From NCBI RefSeq assembly GCF_018863235.1, contig NZ_JAHKRS010000002.1, positions 124,001-188,000 on the forward strand: DNA of 64,000 nt. Reading direction: 5' to 3'. Position numbers and translations under genes: made by a program. Under the pieces are notes generated by a model that made no database searches, was not told the DNA's origin, and worked only from the letters and a program-made list of their open reading frames with translations. The DNA comes from Pseudomaricurvus albidus (GTDB lineage: Bacteria; Pseudomonadota; Gammaproteobacteria; Pseudomonadales; Cellvibrionaceae). Positions within the stretch are counted from its first letter, which is position 1. The number at the start of each line of letters is the position of its first letter. Shown here piece after piece: positions 1 to 7,980 of this stretch.

Positions 1-234
1 GTCTTTGCCTGACAGAGCCGAGTTGCTGAGACGAACATTGCCCTGTATTACCGTATAAATTTCATTGGTGGGCGAGTGGTGGGAATAGATGGTGTCATGG
101 CGTCTAAAATTTTGAATTTCCATCGCACCAATAACTTCCGGTTGCAGTTCTTCGGGTAGGTAATAAACCCATTGTTCAGACGAGTGGATTGGGTAGTCGG
201 AAATTTTGTCGGGCAAAGCTGAAAATCTGGTCAT
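1..234 (-). CDS. Crp/Fnr-type cyclic-nucleotide-binding regulator (N-terminal part, cut by window edge)
   Basis: Reading the minus strand from an ATG at 234 gives an open frame of 78 codons that runs off the window. The visible residues include QWVYYLPEEL, then FRRHDTIYSHHSP and EIYTVIQGNVRLS, which fit the first beta strands of a cNMP-binding (jelly-roll) domain as in Crp/Fnr transcription factors. The helix-turn-helix would lie outside the window, so DNA binding and the ligand cannot be judged. It could also be another protein with a cNMP domain. The frame is too short for length comparison. Confidence 0.6.
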   Translation of the reverse strand, partial: MTRFSALPDKISDYPIHSSEQWVYYLPEELQPEVIGAMEIQNFRRHDTIYSHHSPTNEIYTVIQGNVRLSNSALSGKD

Positions 235-330
235 GGAGTCGAGTGATCACCTTGTGAAATCCCAGAATAATCTGACCGGGACTGTAAACCCAGTCTAGCT
301 GTGTTATTTATTGTTATTTGTAAGTGGCGC

Positions 331-367
331 AAGTCGTACCCGGCTGTGAAGGATCCGGGTACGGCTT
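331..367. terminator. Hairpin downstream of ilvD
   Basis: Arms 331-343 and 355-367 pair over 13 bp with one G-U pair and an 11-base loop. It sits 27 bases past the ilvD stop codon, where a transcription end is expected. There is no U-tract directly after the stem on the minus strand, only AT-rich sequence further on, so it may be a Rho-assisted end or an RNA-stabilising hairpin. Confidence 0.5.
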
Positions 368-393
368 ACGGTGTCTGACAGCTATTCGAAAAA

Positions 394-2229
394 TTAGTCC
401 AGCTTGCTCAGGTCGCGAACTGCTCCCTTGTCAGCACTGGTTGCCAGTAATGCATAGGCTTTCAGTGCGGCACTGACTTTACGAGGTCTGTCTTTTGCTG
501 GTTTCCAGCCGAGTTTGTCTTGCTCTTCGCGGCGGCGATCAAGCTCTTCAACACTGACCAGGACATCGATGGTGCGGTTAGGAATGTCGATCTTGATGCG
601 ATCACCGTTACGAACCAGACCAATGGCACCACCCGCAGCGGCTTCAGGAGAAACGTGGCCAATTGACAGGCCAGAAGTACCACCAGAGAAGCGGCCGTCG
701 GTGAGCAGGGCACAGTCTTTGCCGAGACCTTTGGATTTGATGTAGGACGTTGGATAGAGCATTTCCTGCATGCCGGGACCGCCACGTGGGCCTTCGTAAC
801 GGACGATGACCACATCACCGGCTTTGACCTTGTCTGCCAGAATATCCGCTACGGCTTCATCCTGAGACTCGGTTACATAGGCGTTGCCCTCGAACACGAG
901 GATTGAGTCATCGACGCCCGCGGTTTTGACCACACACCCATCAAGCGCAATGTTTCCGCGCAATACCGCGAGGCCACCTTCGCGACTGAACGCATGCTCC
1001 AGAGAGCGAATACAGCCGTTGGTGCGGTCTGCGTCCAGGGTTGGCCAGCGAGTTGCCTGACTAAAGGCCGTCTGTGTGGGGATGCCAGCAGGGCCAGCTT
1101 TATAGAACTCCATAACTTCCGGAGTTGGGCTGCGCATGATGTCCCACTCGTCCAGTGCGTCTTTCATGGTGGCGCTGTGAACCGTGGGCAGATGGGAGTG
1201 AAGCAGACCCGCACGATCCAGTTCACCGAGAATGGCCATGATGCCGCCCGCGCGGTGAACATCTTCAATGTGATACTTCGGAGTATTTGGTGCGACCTTA
1301 CACAGTTGAGGAATTGTCTTCGACAGACGGTCAATATCGTACATGTCGAATTCCACCTCAGCTTCCTGGGCGATGGCCAGCAAATGCAGGATGGTGTTGG
1401 TGGAGCCGCCCATGGCAATGTCCAAAGCGATGCAGTTCTCAAAAGCTTCGAAGGTACCGATAGAGCGGGGCAATACCGTGTAATCGTCCTGCTCGTAGTG
1501 GCGCTTGGCCAGGTCGACGATGGTACGGCCTGCACGCAGGAACAGTTGTTCGCGGTCAGCGTGGGTGGCGACAACGGTACCGTTACCGGGCAGGGCAAGC
1601 CCCAGGGCTTCAGCCAGACAGTTCATGGAGTTGGCAGTGAACATGCCGGAGCAGGAACCGCAGGTAGGGCAGGCGCTGCGCTCAATCTCGGCGACATCTT
1701 CATCGGAAACACTGTCGTCTGCCGCCACTACCATGGCGTCAACCAGGTCCAGCTTGTGCTCGGACAATTTGGTTTTGCCAGCCTCCATAGGGCCACCAGA
1801 AACAAAGATCACAGGAATGTTCAGGCGCATGGCGGCCATCAGCATCCCCGGAGTGATTTTGTCACAGTTGGAAATACACACCAGTGCGTCGGCACAGTGA
1901 GCATTGACCATATATTCCACTGAATCGGCGATGATGTCTCGTGAAGGCAGGCTGTACAGCATGCCATCGTGACCCATGGCAATACCGTCATCAACCGCGA
2001 TGGTATTGAACTCCTTGGCGACTCCTCCCGCTTTTTCAATTTCGCCGGCAACCAGTTGACCCATATCTTTCAGGTGAACGTGTCCTGGGACGAATTGTGT
2101 AAAGGAGTTGGCAATGGCGATGATGGGCTTATGAAAGTCTTCGTCTTTCATGCCGGTTGCGCGCCACAGTGCGCGGGCGCCGGCCATATTGCGGCCAGCA
2201 GTGGATGTCTTGGAGCGATAGACGGGCAT
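394..2229 (-). CDS. ilvD: Dihydroxy-acid dehydratase
   Basis: Fe-S dehydratase of valine, isoleucine, leucine and pantothenate synthesis; it converts 2,3-dihydroxy-3-methyl(iso)valerate to the 2-oxo acid in the cytoplasm. At 611 residues it has the normal length of the long IlvD type (E. coli is 616). The two signature stretches are present: NCDKITPGM with Cys122, and [10 protein letters not shown] with Cys187, Cys190 and Cys193, which supply cluster ligands. The ATG start gives the familiar N-terminus [20 protein letters not shown]. It stands alone on the minus strand and ends near a hairpin at 331-367. The other branched-chain gene in the window, ilvE, is 37 kb away. Confidence 0.97.
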   Translation of the reverse strand: MPVYRSKTSTAGRNMAGARALWRATGMKDEDFHKPIIAIANSFTQFVPGHVHLKDMGQLVAGEIEKAGGVAKEFNTIAVDDGIAMGHDGMLYSLPSRDIIADSVEYMVNAHCADALVCISNCDKITPGMLMAAMRLNIPVIFVSGGPMEAGKTKLSEHKLDLVDAMVVAADDSVSDEDVAEIERSACPTCGSCSGMFTANSMNCLAEALGLALPGNGTVVATHADREQLFLRAGRTIVDLAKRHYEQDDYTVLPRSIGTFEAFENCIALDIAMGGSTNTILHLLAIAQEAEVEFDMYDIDRLSKTIPQLCKVAPNTPKYHIEDVHRAGGIMAILGELDRAGLLHSHLPTVHSATMKDALDEWDIMRSPTPEVMEFYKAGPAGIPTQTAFSQATRWPTLDADRTNGCIRSLEHAFSREGGLAVLRGNIALDGCVVKTAGVDDSILVFEGNAYVTESQDEAVADILADKVKAGDVVIVRYEGPRGGPGMQEMLYPTSYIKSKGLGKDCALLTDGRFSGGTSGLSIGHVSPEAAAGGAIGLVRNGDRIKIDIPNRTIDVLVSVEELDRRREEQDKLGWKPAKDRPRKVSAALKAYALLATSADKGAVRDLSKLD

Positions 2230-2394
2230 GGGTGAAACCTCTTTGCCGTTAAAACGAATTAATTACGAAATCTTATGAATCAGGCCGACGATTTTAACAG
2301 ATATTGGCTCGTTTGAATGCCCGTCTGTACAGTGGATTATGTGAGCCGTTATTACCGTCAAATCGTCTTTAGGCAAGGTAAACAGAGGGAGCAC

Positions 2395-2424
2395 GCCTCC
2401 GTGAGCACTCTGTGCTCTGGAGGC
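2395..2424. terminator. Hairpin 3' of argA, first of two
   Basis: Arms GCCTCC (2395-2400) and GGAGGC (2419-2424), with an inner AGCA/TGCT pairing, form a stem after the argA stop. No U-tract follows on the minus strand. A second inverted repeat lies at 2434-2456, so the argEA transcript probably ends in this stretch. Confidence 0.4.
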
Positions 2425-2433
2425 TTGGGGTTT

Positions 2434-2456
2434 CAGGTGCGAAACGTTATCACCTG
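2434..2456. terminator. Hairpin 3' of argA, second of two
   Basis: CAGGTG at 2434-2439 pairs with CACCTG at 2451-2456 around an 11-base loop, 30 bases after the argA stop on the minus strand. It is a short stem without a U-tract, so its role as a terminator is only suggested by position. Confidence 0.35.
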
Positions 2457-2486
2457 GTCTTTAATGAGCCTTAGAGCCGTAGTGGA

Positions 2487-3842
2487 CTAGTTTAAGGGCT
2501 TGATAAAGACCTTGGAGTTGCGCTGAAAATTGTAGAGCGACTGCTTTTCTTCGGGCAGGCGATCCAGAGCTGCACCGACGAAGCCCTGTTCCAGAAACCA
2601 GTGGGCAGTTTGTGTCGTCAAAACAAACAATTCACGAATTCCCTGTTTCCGAGCTTTGCTTTCAATGGCGTCCAGCACCATCTTGGCCCTGCCGCCTTTG
2701 CGGTATTCGCTGTGGGTTGCGACACAGGAGAGTTCCGCAGTCGTCGGATTCTCACCAAAAGGGTAGAGGGCCGCACAGGCGATAATGGTGCCGTCCTTTT
2801 CGAGAATGGTGAAGCGGTCAATTTCGCTCTCGAGCAGCTCGCGGGAACGCCTTACCAGCGCACCCTGCTGCTCAAGGGGTTCAATCAGCTCCAGCAGGCC
2901 GCCCACATCGTCGATATTGGCCTGGCGGATAAACTCATAATTGTCGCGATGCACCAGCGTGCCCGAGCCGTCGCGGGTGAACAGCTCTTGCAACAGTGCA
3001 CCATCTTCCTGATAGCTGATGATTTGTGCCCGGGGTACGCCCAGTTGGCAGGCATCGTAACAGGCCTGCAGCGATTGCGAGCGGTCGTGATCCTGCTCCA
3101 GTTGGGTCAGTTGCTGGGCACATTCCGATACGCTGAGCTGGCGACACAGGTTGCCATCGTGATCGTAAAAACCGGTTTCAGAGGTGAATGCAATCAGCTT
3201 GTCGGCTTTCAGTGCGCTGGCGACCTGGGTGGCGATTTCGGCAAAGCTGAGATTGAACAGCTCACCCGTGGGTGAATAACCCAGCGGTGATATGACCACG
3301 ATGGTGCCGTTGTCCAGCGCCTGGTGCAGGGCAGCACTGTCGACCCTGCGGACCTTGCCGGTGTGTTGCAGGTCGACACCGTTGATGACACCAATCGGTT
3401 TGGCCGTAACAAAATTGCCGCCCACTACGCGTATGTGCGCACCGTGCATCGGGGAGTTGGGCAATCCGGTCGACAGGGCTGCCTCGATGGCAAAGCGCAC
3501 TTCACCGACAGCCTGGCTGACGCCGGTCATCTGAGACGCGTCGGTTACCCGCCATTGTTCGTGGAAATCCGAATTGGCGTGTTCCAGTCCCAGACGCGCG
3601 TCGATCTGCGGGCGCGCACCGTGTACCAGAACCAGGCGAACCCCGAGGCTGTTCAGCAGGGCAATATCGTGAATGATGTTGTGAAAGTTTTCACTCTGCA
3701 TGGCCGCGCCGGGCAGCATCAGCACAAAGGTTTTATTGCGGTGTGCGTTGATGTAAGGAGAGGACTGGCGGAACCACTTGACGTAGTTTTGGGCGTAGTT
3801 CTGGACATAGTTCTGATCTGGCTTTTGGACGTCGTTAGACAT
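2487..3842 (-). CDS. argA: N-acetylglutamate synthase
   Basis: First step of arginine synthesis: acetyl-CoA plus glutamate gives N-acetylglutamate. The N-terminal two thirds is an amino-acid-kinase fold (LVLVHGARPQID, and the arginine-feedback region), and the C-terminal ~150 residues are a GNAT acetyltransferase domain (ELSCVATHSEYRKGGRAKMV is the acetyl-CoA loop). I chose ATG 3842 (451 residues); homologues begin close to the YVKWFRQSSPYIN stretch. The frame stays open to a TTG at 3962, three bases beyond a TAGAAGG sequence at the end of argE, which would add 40 Ser/Gly-rich residues. The N-terminus repeats a QNYV/QNYA/QNYV unit. It is in an operon behind argE. Confidence 0.93.
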   Translation of the reverse strand: MSNDVQKPDQNYVQNYAQNYVKWFRQSSPYINAHRNKTFVLMLPGAAMQSENFHNIIHDIALLNSLGVRLVLVHGARPQIDARLGLEHANSDFHEQWRVTDASQMTGVSQAVGEVRFAIEAALSTGLPNSPMHGAHIRVVGGNFVTAKPIGVINGVDLQHTGKVRRVDSAALHQALDNGTIVVISPLGYSPTGELFNLSFAEIATQVASALKADKLIAFTSETGFYDHDGNLCRQLSVSECAQQLTQLEQDHDRSQSLQACYDACQLGVPRAQIISYQEDGALLQELFTRDGSGTLVHRDNYEFIRQANIDDVGGLLELIEPLEQQGALVRRSRELLESEIDRFTILEKDGTIIACAALYPFGENPTTAELSCVATHSEYRKGGRAKMVLDAIESKARKQGIRELFVLTTQTAHWFLEQGFVGAALDRLPEEKQSLYNFQRNSKVFIKPLN

Positions 3843-3969
3843 GCCTGAATGAGCACCGCTTTTGCCTGAGTCCTGACTGCTGTTTTTCACGGGTGTTCCT
3901 TGTGTACCTGAATGTGACGAAGATGATGAAAGAGTATTCCATAAACCGGCCTGGATAAACAAAAGCCTT

Positions 3970-5118
3970 CTATAAGCAGAATCGTCGGATCAGGCCTTTC
4001 AGGGTTTCAATCGCCGGTCTGACCTGATCAACCGGAATGTACTCATTGGGCTGATGAGCCTGATCAATATGGCCGGGGCCCATAACAATCGTTTCCATCC
4101 CCAGTCCTTGAATAAAAGGCGCTTCTGTGGCGAAAGCAACACTGTTCGCGGTGTTGCCGGTGAGTTGTTCTGCGGCCTGAACCAAAGCCGAATTGGCAGG
4201 CTCTTCGTAAGCGGGTACACCTCCGAACAGGGTTTCTCTGGTGATTTTTGTGCCACTTTCCGAGGCGATCGCCTGCAGCCGCGCGTCGATTTGTTGCCGG
4301 AGTTCGTCGTTGTCCATACCGGGAATGGCGCGTAAATCAAATTGCAGCTCACAGTGGCCGCAGATCCGATTCGGGTTGTCGCCACCGTGTATGCAGCCCA
4401 GGTTGAGGGTTGGACCCGGTATGGTGAAGCCGGGATTGTGGTATTGCTGCTGTAAATGCCGACGGTAATCCATCAGGTCAGACATCACTCGATGCATGGA
4501 CTCCAGCGCATTGTTGCCGAGCGACGGGTTGGAGGAATGCCCGGCGAGGCCTTCAATACTCACCTTTTCCATCATGATGCCTTTGTGCATACGAATGGGC
4601 ACCAGACCGGTGGGTTCACCGATGACCGCGTAGCGTGCCTTGGGGCGTCCCATTTCTGCCAGGGCACGGGCACCACTCATGGAGCTTTCTTCATCGGCGG
4701 TGGCGAGAATGATCAGTGGCTGTTTCAGAGGCGTGCCGGCAAAGGCCTTCGCCGCCTCAATGGCGATTGGGAAAAAGCCTTTCATATCCGTTGCACCGAG
4801 GCCAAACCAGCGGTTGTCTTTATCGGTCAACTTGAAAGGATCGCTCTGCCACTGAAAATCGTCGTAGGGCACGGTGTCGGTATGTCCGGCCAGTACCAGT
4901 CCTCCGGGTCCGGTTCCGAGGGTGGCAATCAGATTGCACTTGTGACCGTTACTTCCGGGTATTTCCAGAATTTCCGTTTCAAAGCCCAGATCGTCGAGCC
5001 AGGTGGCCAGCAGCTCGATCACGCCTCGGTTGGGCATGTCCCACTTCTCGCTGTAACTGCTGACGGAAGGGTTGGCGACTAACTGTTGCAATTGAGAGAA
5101 CAGCTTGGGTAACGGCAT
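3970..5118 (-). CDS. argE: Acetylornithine deacetylase
   Basis: M20-family zinc hydrolase that removes the acetyl group from N-acetylornithine to give ornithine in the linear arginine pathway. AGHTDTVP carries the first metal His and Asp, and TADEESSMSG carries the catalytic Glu pair; a GHIDQAHQPNEY motif near the C-terminus holds the last metal-binding His. The 382-residue length is typical. It precedes argA on the same strand with a gap of at most about 130 bases, so the two arginine genes are probably co-transcribed. The ATG at 5118 is the only sensible start. Confidence 0.95.
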   Translation of the reverse strand: MPLPKLFSQLQQLVANPSVSSYSEKWDMPNRGVIELLATWLDDLGFETEILEIPGSNGHKCNLIATLGTGPGGLVLAGHTDTVPYDDFQWQSDPFKLTDKDNRWFGLGATDMKGFFPIAIEAAKAFAGTPLKQPLIILATADEESSMSGARALAEMGRPKARYAVIGEPTGLVPIRMHKGIMMEKVSIEGLAGHSSNPSLGNNALESMHRVMSDLMDYRRHLQQQYHNPGFTIPGPTLNLGCIHGGDNPNRICGHCELQFDLRAIPGMDNDELRQQIDARLQAIASESGTKITRETLFGGVPAYEEPANSALVQAAEQLTGNTANSVAFATEAPFIQGLGMETIVMGPGHIDQAHQPNEYIPVDQVRPAIETLKGLIRRFCL

Positions 5119-5254
5119 ATGGGGTAAACCTGAAAGCGGTTAAAAGTTAACGGGAGAGATGGTCAATGTAACAGATTATGGCTGCTATCCGCTATGAATT
5201 GCAGTACGGCTGCGCCGATGTGGCGGGGCCTGCGAGCCGGATTACTTGCTCCAG

Positions 5255-5272
5255 CTACGTCATTTGACGTAG
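5255..5272. promoter_or_regulatory. 18-bp palindrome upstream of the porin/urt genes
   Basis: CTACGTCA at 5255-5262 and TGACGTAG at 5265-5272 are perfect inverted arms separated by TT. The site lies about 100 bases before the porin start, between divergent argE and porin genes. Symmetry and position suggest an operator for a dimeric regulator; the regulator is unknown. Confidence 0.45.
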
Positions 5273-5296
5273 TCCCTTGAGTCGATTGCCGCATGG

Positions 5297-5312
5297 TGGT
5301 GATTTCGGTGCT
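5297..5312 (+). promoter_or_regulatory. Possible weak sigma-54 promoter before the porin
   Basis: TGGTGA-N5-GTGCT has GG and GC ten bases apart as in -24/-12 promoters (GC at 5310-5311), but departs from TGGCAC-N5-TTGCA at four positions. Nitrogen-scavenging genes are often sigma-54 dependent, which makes it worth listing. The first transcribed base would be near 5323, 50 bases before the ATG. Confidence 0.25.
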
Positions 5313-5375
5313 GTGTGTAAATAGAGATTCTGAAAAAACTATTACGAATCCAATCACGGGTCACAGGGGCACACT

Positions 5376-6545
5376 ATGAAAAAGGAACTGACTGGGCTGC
5401 TCAATCGCAGCTTGAAGATGAGGGCGGGGCTTTCTGCCGGCCTCTTGAGTATGGCGTGTATTTCACCAGCTGCGCTGGCGGGTGGAAAAATCGAAATCGA
5501 TGACACCAAATGGGTGAGTGTGGGAGCAGGCCTGCGTGCTCAGTATGAGTCTGTAGAAGATGGCGCTGACAATGGTGAAGATCGCAGTAACGATTTTGCC
5601 GTGACCAACATGCGTCTTTATATGGCGGGCCAGATCCACGAGTACATCAAATTTACGTTTAACACCGAAAAGCTGGATGGCGAAGATGTTGAAGTGCTGG
5701 ATGCCATAGCGCAATTTGAGCTGAGCCCGGGGTTTAATGTCTGGGCCGGCCGTATGCTCACTCCGGCGGATCGTATTGAAATGAGCGGTCCGTTTTACGC
5801 GCTCAGCTGGAATCAATACCGCCAGCCGCTGTACGCCTCTGATCAGGGGGGTGAGGCTGGTCGTATCGGACGTGACGAGGGCGTCACCGTGTGGGGCAAG
5901 CTGGGCAAGTTTCAATACGCTGTGGGGGCATTTGACGGTCTCGAAGGTGGTGCGAATGACTCGGATAATCTGCTGTTTGCCGGCCGCTTTGCCTACAACT
6001 TTCTCAACATGGAAGACAATCCCGGTTACTACACCAGCTCAACTTATTATGGCGGTCTGGGCAATATCCTGACCGCAGCGGTTTCCTTCCAGACGCAAAG
6101 TGACGGTGTCGGCGTGGTGGGTGAAGCCGGTGACTTTACCGGTTATACCTTTGATGTGCTCTCTGAAACCGTTTTTGACGGCGGCAATGTGTTGACGATT
6201 GAAGGTGAGTACAAAGACTTCGATGCGGACTACACCCTGGCAACACCGCCCATTGCTGCTGGCGATTGTTTTTGCCTGTTCGATGGAACGTCTTACTTTG
6301 CCACTGCGGCATTTTTGTTTGGCGCGGAAGTGGGGCCCGGGAAATTCCAGCCTTATGTCCGCTATGTGGAAAATGATCCCAGTGATGCAGAGACCAGCGA
6401 CTCAACAGAAGTGGGTCTGAACTATGTGATTTCCGGTCACAACGCTCGCCTCAACATTAATTATGTTGATGGAGACGCAAATGCCAGTGGTTACGCTGGG
6501 CCTGACGTAAACGCACTGACCTTTGGTGTGCAAATCCAGATTTAA
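5376..6545 (+). CDS. Outer-membrane porin linked to urea uptake
   Basis: 389-residue exported beta-barrel protein. A signal peptide of about 35 residues ends in SPAALA before GGKIEIDD. The rest alternates aromatic and polar residues in the manner of a 16-18 strand barrel (for example KFTFNTEKL, FNVWAGRML, TFGVQIQI at the end). The NMRLYMAGQIHEYIKFTFNTE stretch and overall look fit the OprO/OprP-like porin family, though substrate cannot be told from sequence. An AGGGG ribosome site stands 8 bases before the ATG. It is 31 bases upstream of urtA and in the same direction, so it is probably the outer-membrane entry path for urea or short amides. Confidence 0.75.
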   Translation: MKKELTGLLNRSLKMRAGLSAGLLSMACISPAALAGGKIEIDDTKWVSVGAGLRAQYESVEDGADNGEDRSNDFAVTNMRLYMAGQIHEYIKFTFNTEKLDGEDVEVLDAIAQFELSPGFNVWAGRMLTPADRIEMSGPFYALSWNQYRQPLYASDQGGEAGRIGRDEGVTVWGKLGKFQYAVGAFDGLEGGANDSDNLLFAGRFAYNFLNMEDNPGYYTSSTYYGGLGNILTAAVSFQTQSDGVGVVGEAGDFTGYTFDVLSETVFDGGNVLTIEGEYKDFDADYTLATPPIAAGDCFCLFDGTSYFATAAFLFGAEVGPGKFQPYVRYVENDPSDAETSDSTEVGLNYVISGHNARLNINYVDGDANASGYAGPDVNALTFGVQIQI

Positions 6546-6576
6546 TCTTTTCAATTTTCTCTAAGGGACAAGAATT

Positions 6577-7863
6577 ATGAAACTGAAAAAAATTGCAGCA
6601 GGGTTGGCATTGACGGTAGGTACGTCTGCTTTCTCTTTGATGGCACTGGCCGCTGATACCATCAAGGTGGGTGTGTTGCACTCGCTATCCGGTACCATGG
6701 CCATCAGTGAAACCACGCTGAAAGATACAGTTCTGATGATGGTTGAAGAGCAGAACAAAAAAGGCGGTGTCATGGGCAAAAAACTGGAGGCCGTTGTGGT
6801 CGATCCTGCTTCCAACTGGCCACTGTTTGCCGAGAAAGCCCGCGAGCTGATTTCCAAGGATGAAGTTGATGTGATCTTCGGTTGCTGGACTTCCGTGTCC
6901 CGCAAGTCCGTTTTGCCCGTGATCGAAGAGTTGAATGGTCTTATGTTCTACCCGGTTCAGTACGAAGGGGAAGAGTCGTCCAAAAATGTTTTCTATACCG
7001 GTGCTGCGCCCAATCAACAGGCGATTCCCGCAGTAGATTATCTGATGAACGATATCGGGGTTGAACGTTGGGTTCTGGCCGGTACGGATTATGTCTATCC
7101 CCGTACCACCAACAAAATTCTCGAAGCCTACTTGAAAGCGAAAGGTGTCGCAGCGGAAGACATTATGGTGAATTACACCCCGTTTGGTCATTCCGACTGG
7201 CAGAGTATTGTCTCCGACATCAAAAAGTTTGGTAGCTCCGGCAAGGCCACAGCCGTTGTTTCCACCATCAACGGTGATGCCAATGTGCCTTTCTATAAAG
7301 AACTGGCGAATCAGGGCATTTCTTCCGAGGATATTCCGGTCGTGGCCTTCTCCGTGGGTGAAGAAGAGTTGTCCGGTATCGACACCAAACCGTTGGTGGG
7401 GCATCTGGCGGCCTGGAACTATTTTCAAAGTGTGGATGCTCCGGAAAATGAAGCCTTTATTGAGCAGTGGCATGCGTTTACCAAGGATGACAAGCGAGTT
7501 ACCAATGACCCAATGGAAGCGACCTACATCGGTTTCAATATGTGGGTGAAGGCCGTCGAGAAAGCAGGCTCTACCGATGTGGATAAAGTCGAGCAGGCCA
7601 TGATCGGCATGACGACTCCGAATCTGACCGGTGGCATGGCGGTAATGAACAAAAACCACCATTTGTCCAAGCCTGTATTGATTGGTGAAATTCAGGATGA
7701 TGGCCAGTTTGAAGTAGTGTGGAGCACTGAAGGCTTGGTTGTCGGTGATGCCTGGTCCGATTTTCTTCCGGGTTCCAAGGACTTGATCGCCGACTGGACT
7801 GCGCCTGTCAAGTGCGGCAACTACAACACCAAAACCAAAACCTGTTCAGGTCAAAATTACTGA
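6577..7863 (+). CDS. urtA: Urea ABC transporter, substrate-binding protein
   Basis: Periplasmic binding protein of the high-affinity urea transporter. A signal peptide (cut after SLMALA) precedes IKVGVLHSLSGTMAISET, the hallmark start of UrtA within the branched-chain-amino-acid-type binding proteins; VDVIFGCWTSVSRKSVLPV and LMFYPVQYEGEESS are also specific to the urea group. The 428-residue length is normal. It is the first of five transporter genes; a hairpin at 7905-7932 follows it, as often seen where the binding protein is made in excess of the membrane parts. Confidence 0.96.
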   Translation: MKLKKIAAGLALTVGTSAFSLMALAADTIKVGVLHSLSGTMAISETTLKDTVLMMVEEQNKKGGVMGKKLEAVVVDPASNWPLFAEKARELISKDEVDVIFGCWTSVSRKSVLPVIEELNGLMFYPVQYEGEESSKNVFYTGAAPNQQAIPAVDYLMNDIGVERWVLAGTDYVYPRTTNKILEAYLKAKGVAAEDIMVNYTPFGHSDWQSIVSDIKKFGSSGKATAVVSTINGDANVPFYKELANQGISSEDIPVVAFSVGEEELSGIDTKPLVGHLAAWNYFQSVDAPENEAFIEQWHAFTKDDKRVTNDPMEATYIGFNMWVKAVEKAGSTDVDKVEQAMIGMTTPNLTGGMAVMNKNHHLSKPVLIGEIQDDGQFEVVWSTEGLVVGDAWSDFLPGSKDLIADWTAPVKCGNYNTKTKTCSGQNY

Positions 7864-7904
7864 GTGAATTCAATCGAATTCGAATTAAATTGAAGTAAAC
7901 GGTG

Positions 7905-7932
7905 CTGCCCGAATTATGTTTTGTTCGGGCAG
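7905..7932 (+). terminator. Intra-operon hairpin between urtA and urtB
   Basis: CTGCCCGAA (7905-7913) and TTCGGGCAG (7924-7932) form a perfect 9-bp stem with a 10-base loop. There is no U-tract, so it is more likely an mRNA-stabilising or partial termination element that raises urtA expression over urtBCDE. Its presence argues against a urtB start at the TTG at 7921. Confidence 0.5.
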
Positions 7933-7980
7933 TGCTGCTTAAAGATGTTTGCCAATGTTTTGTCGTCATGGGGTATTTCA

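Noticed and set aside
994-1923. Plus-strand open frame of 309 codons
   Set aside because: Antisense to ilvD, no ribosome site or domain.
5163-5357. Minus-strand frame in the argE-porin intergenic region
   Set aside because: No ribosome site and it crosses the palindrome; product has no features.
6685-7662. Minus-strand open frame of 325 codons
   Set aside because: Antisense to urtA; His/Phe/Gly-rich nonsense product without domain.
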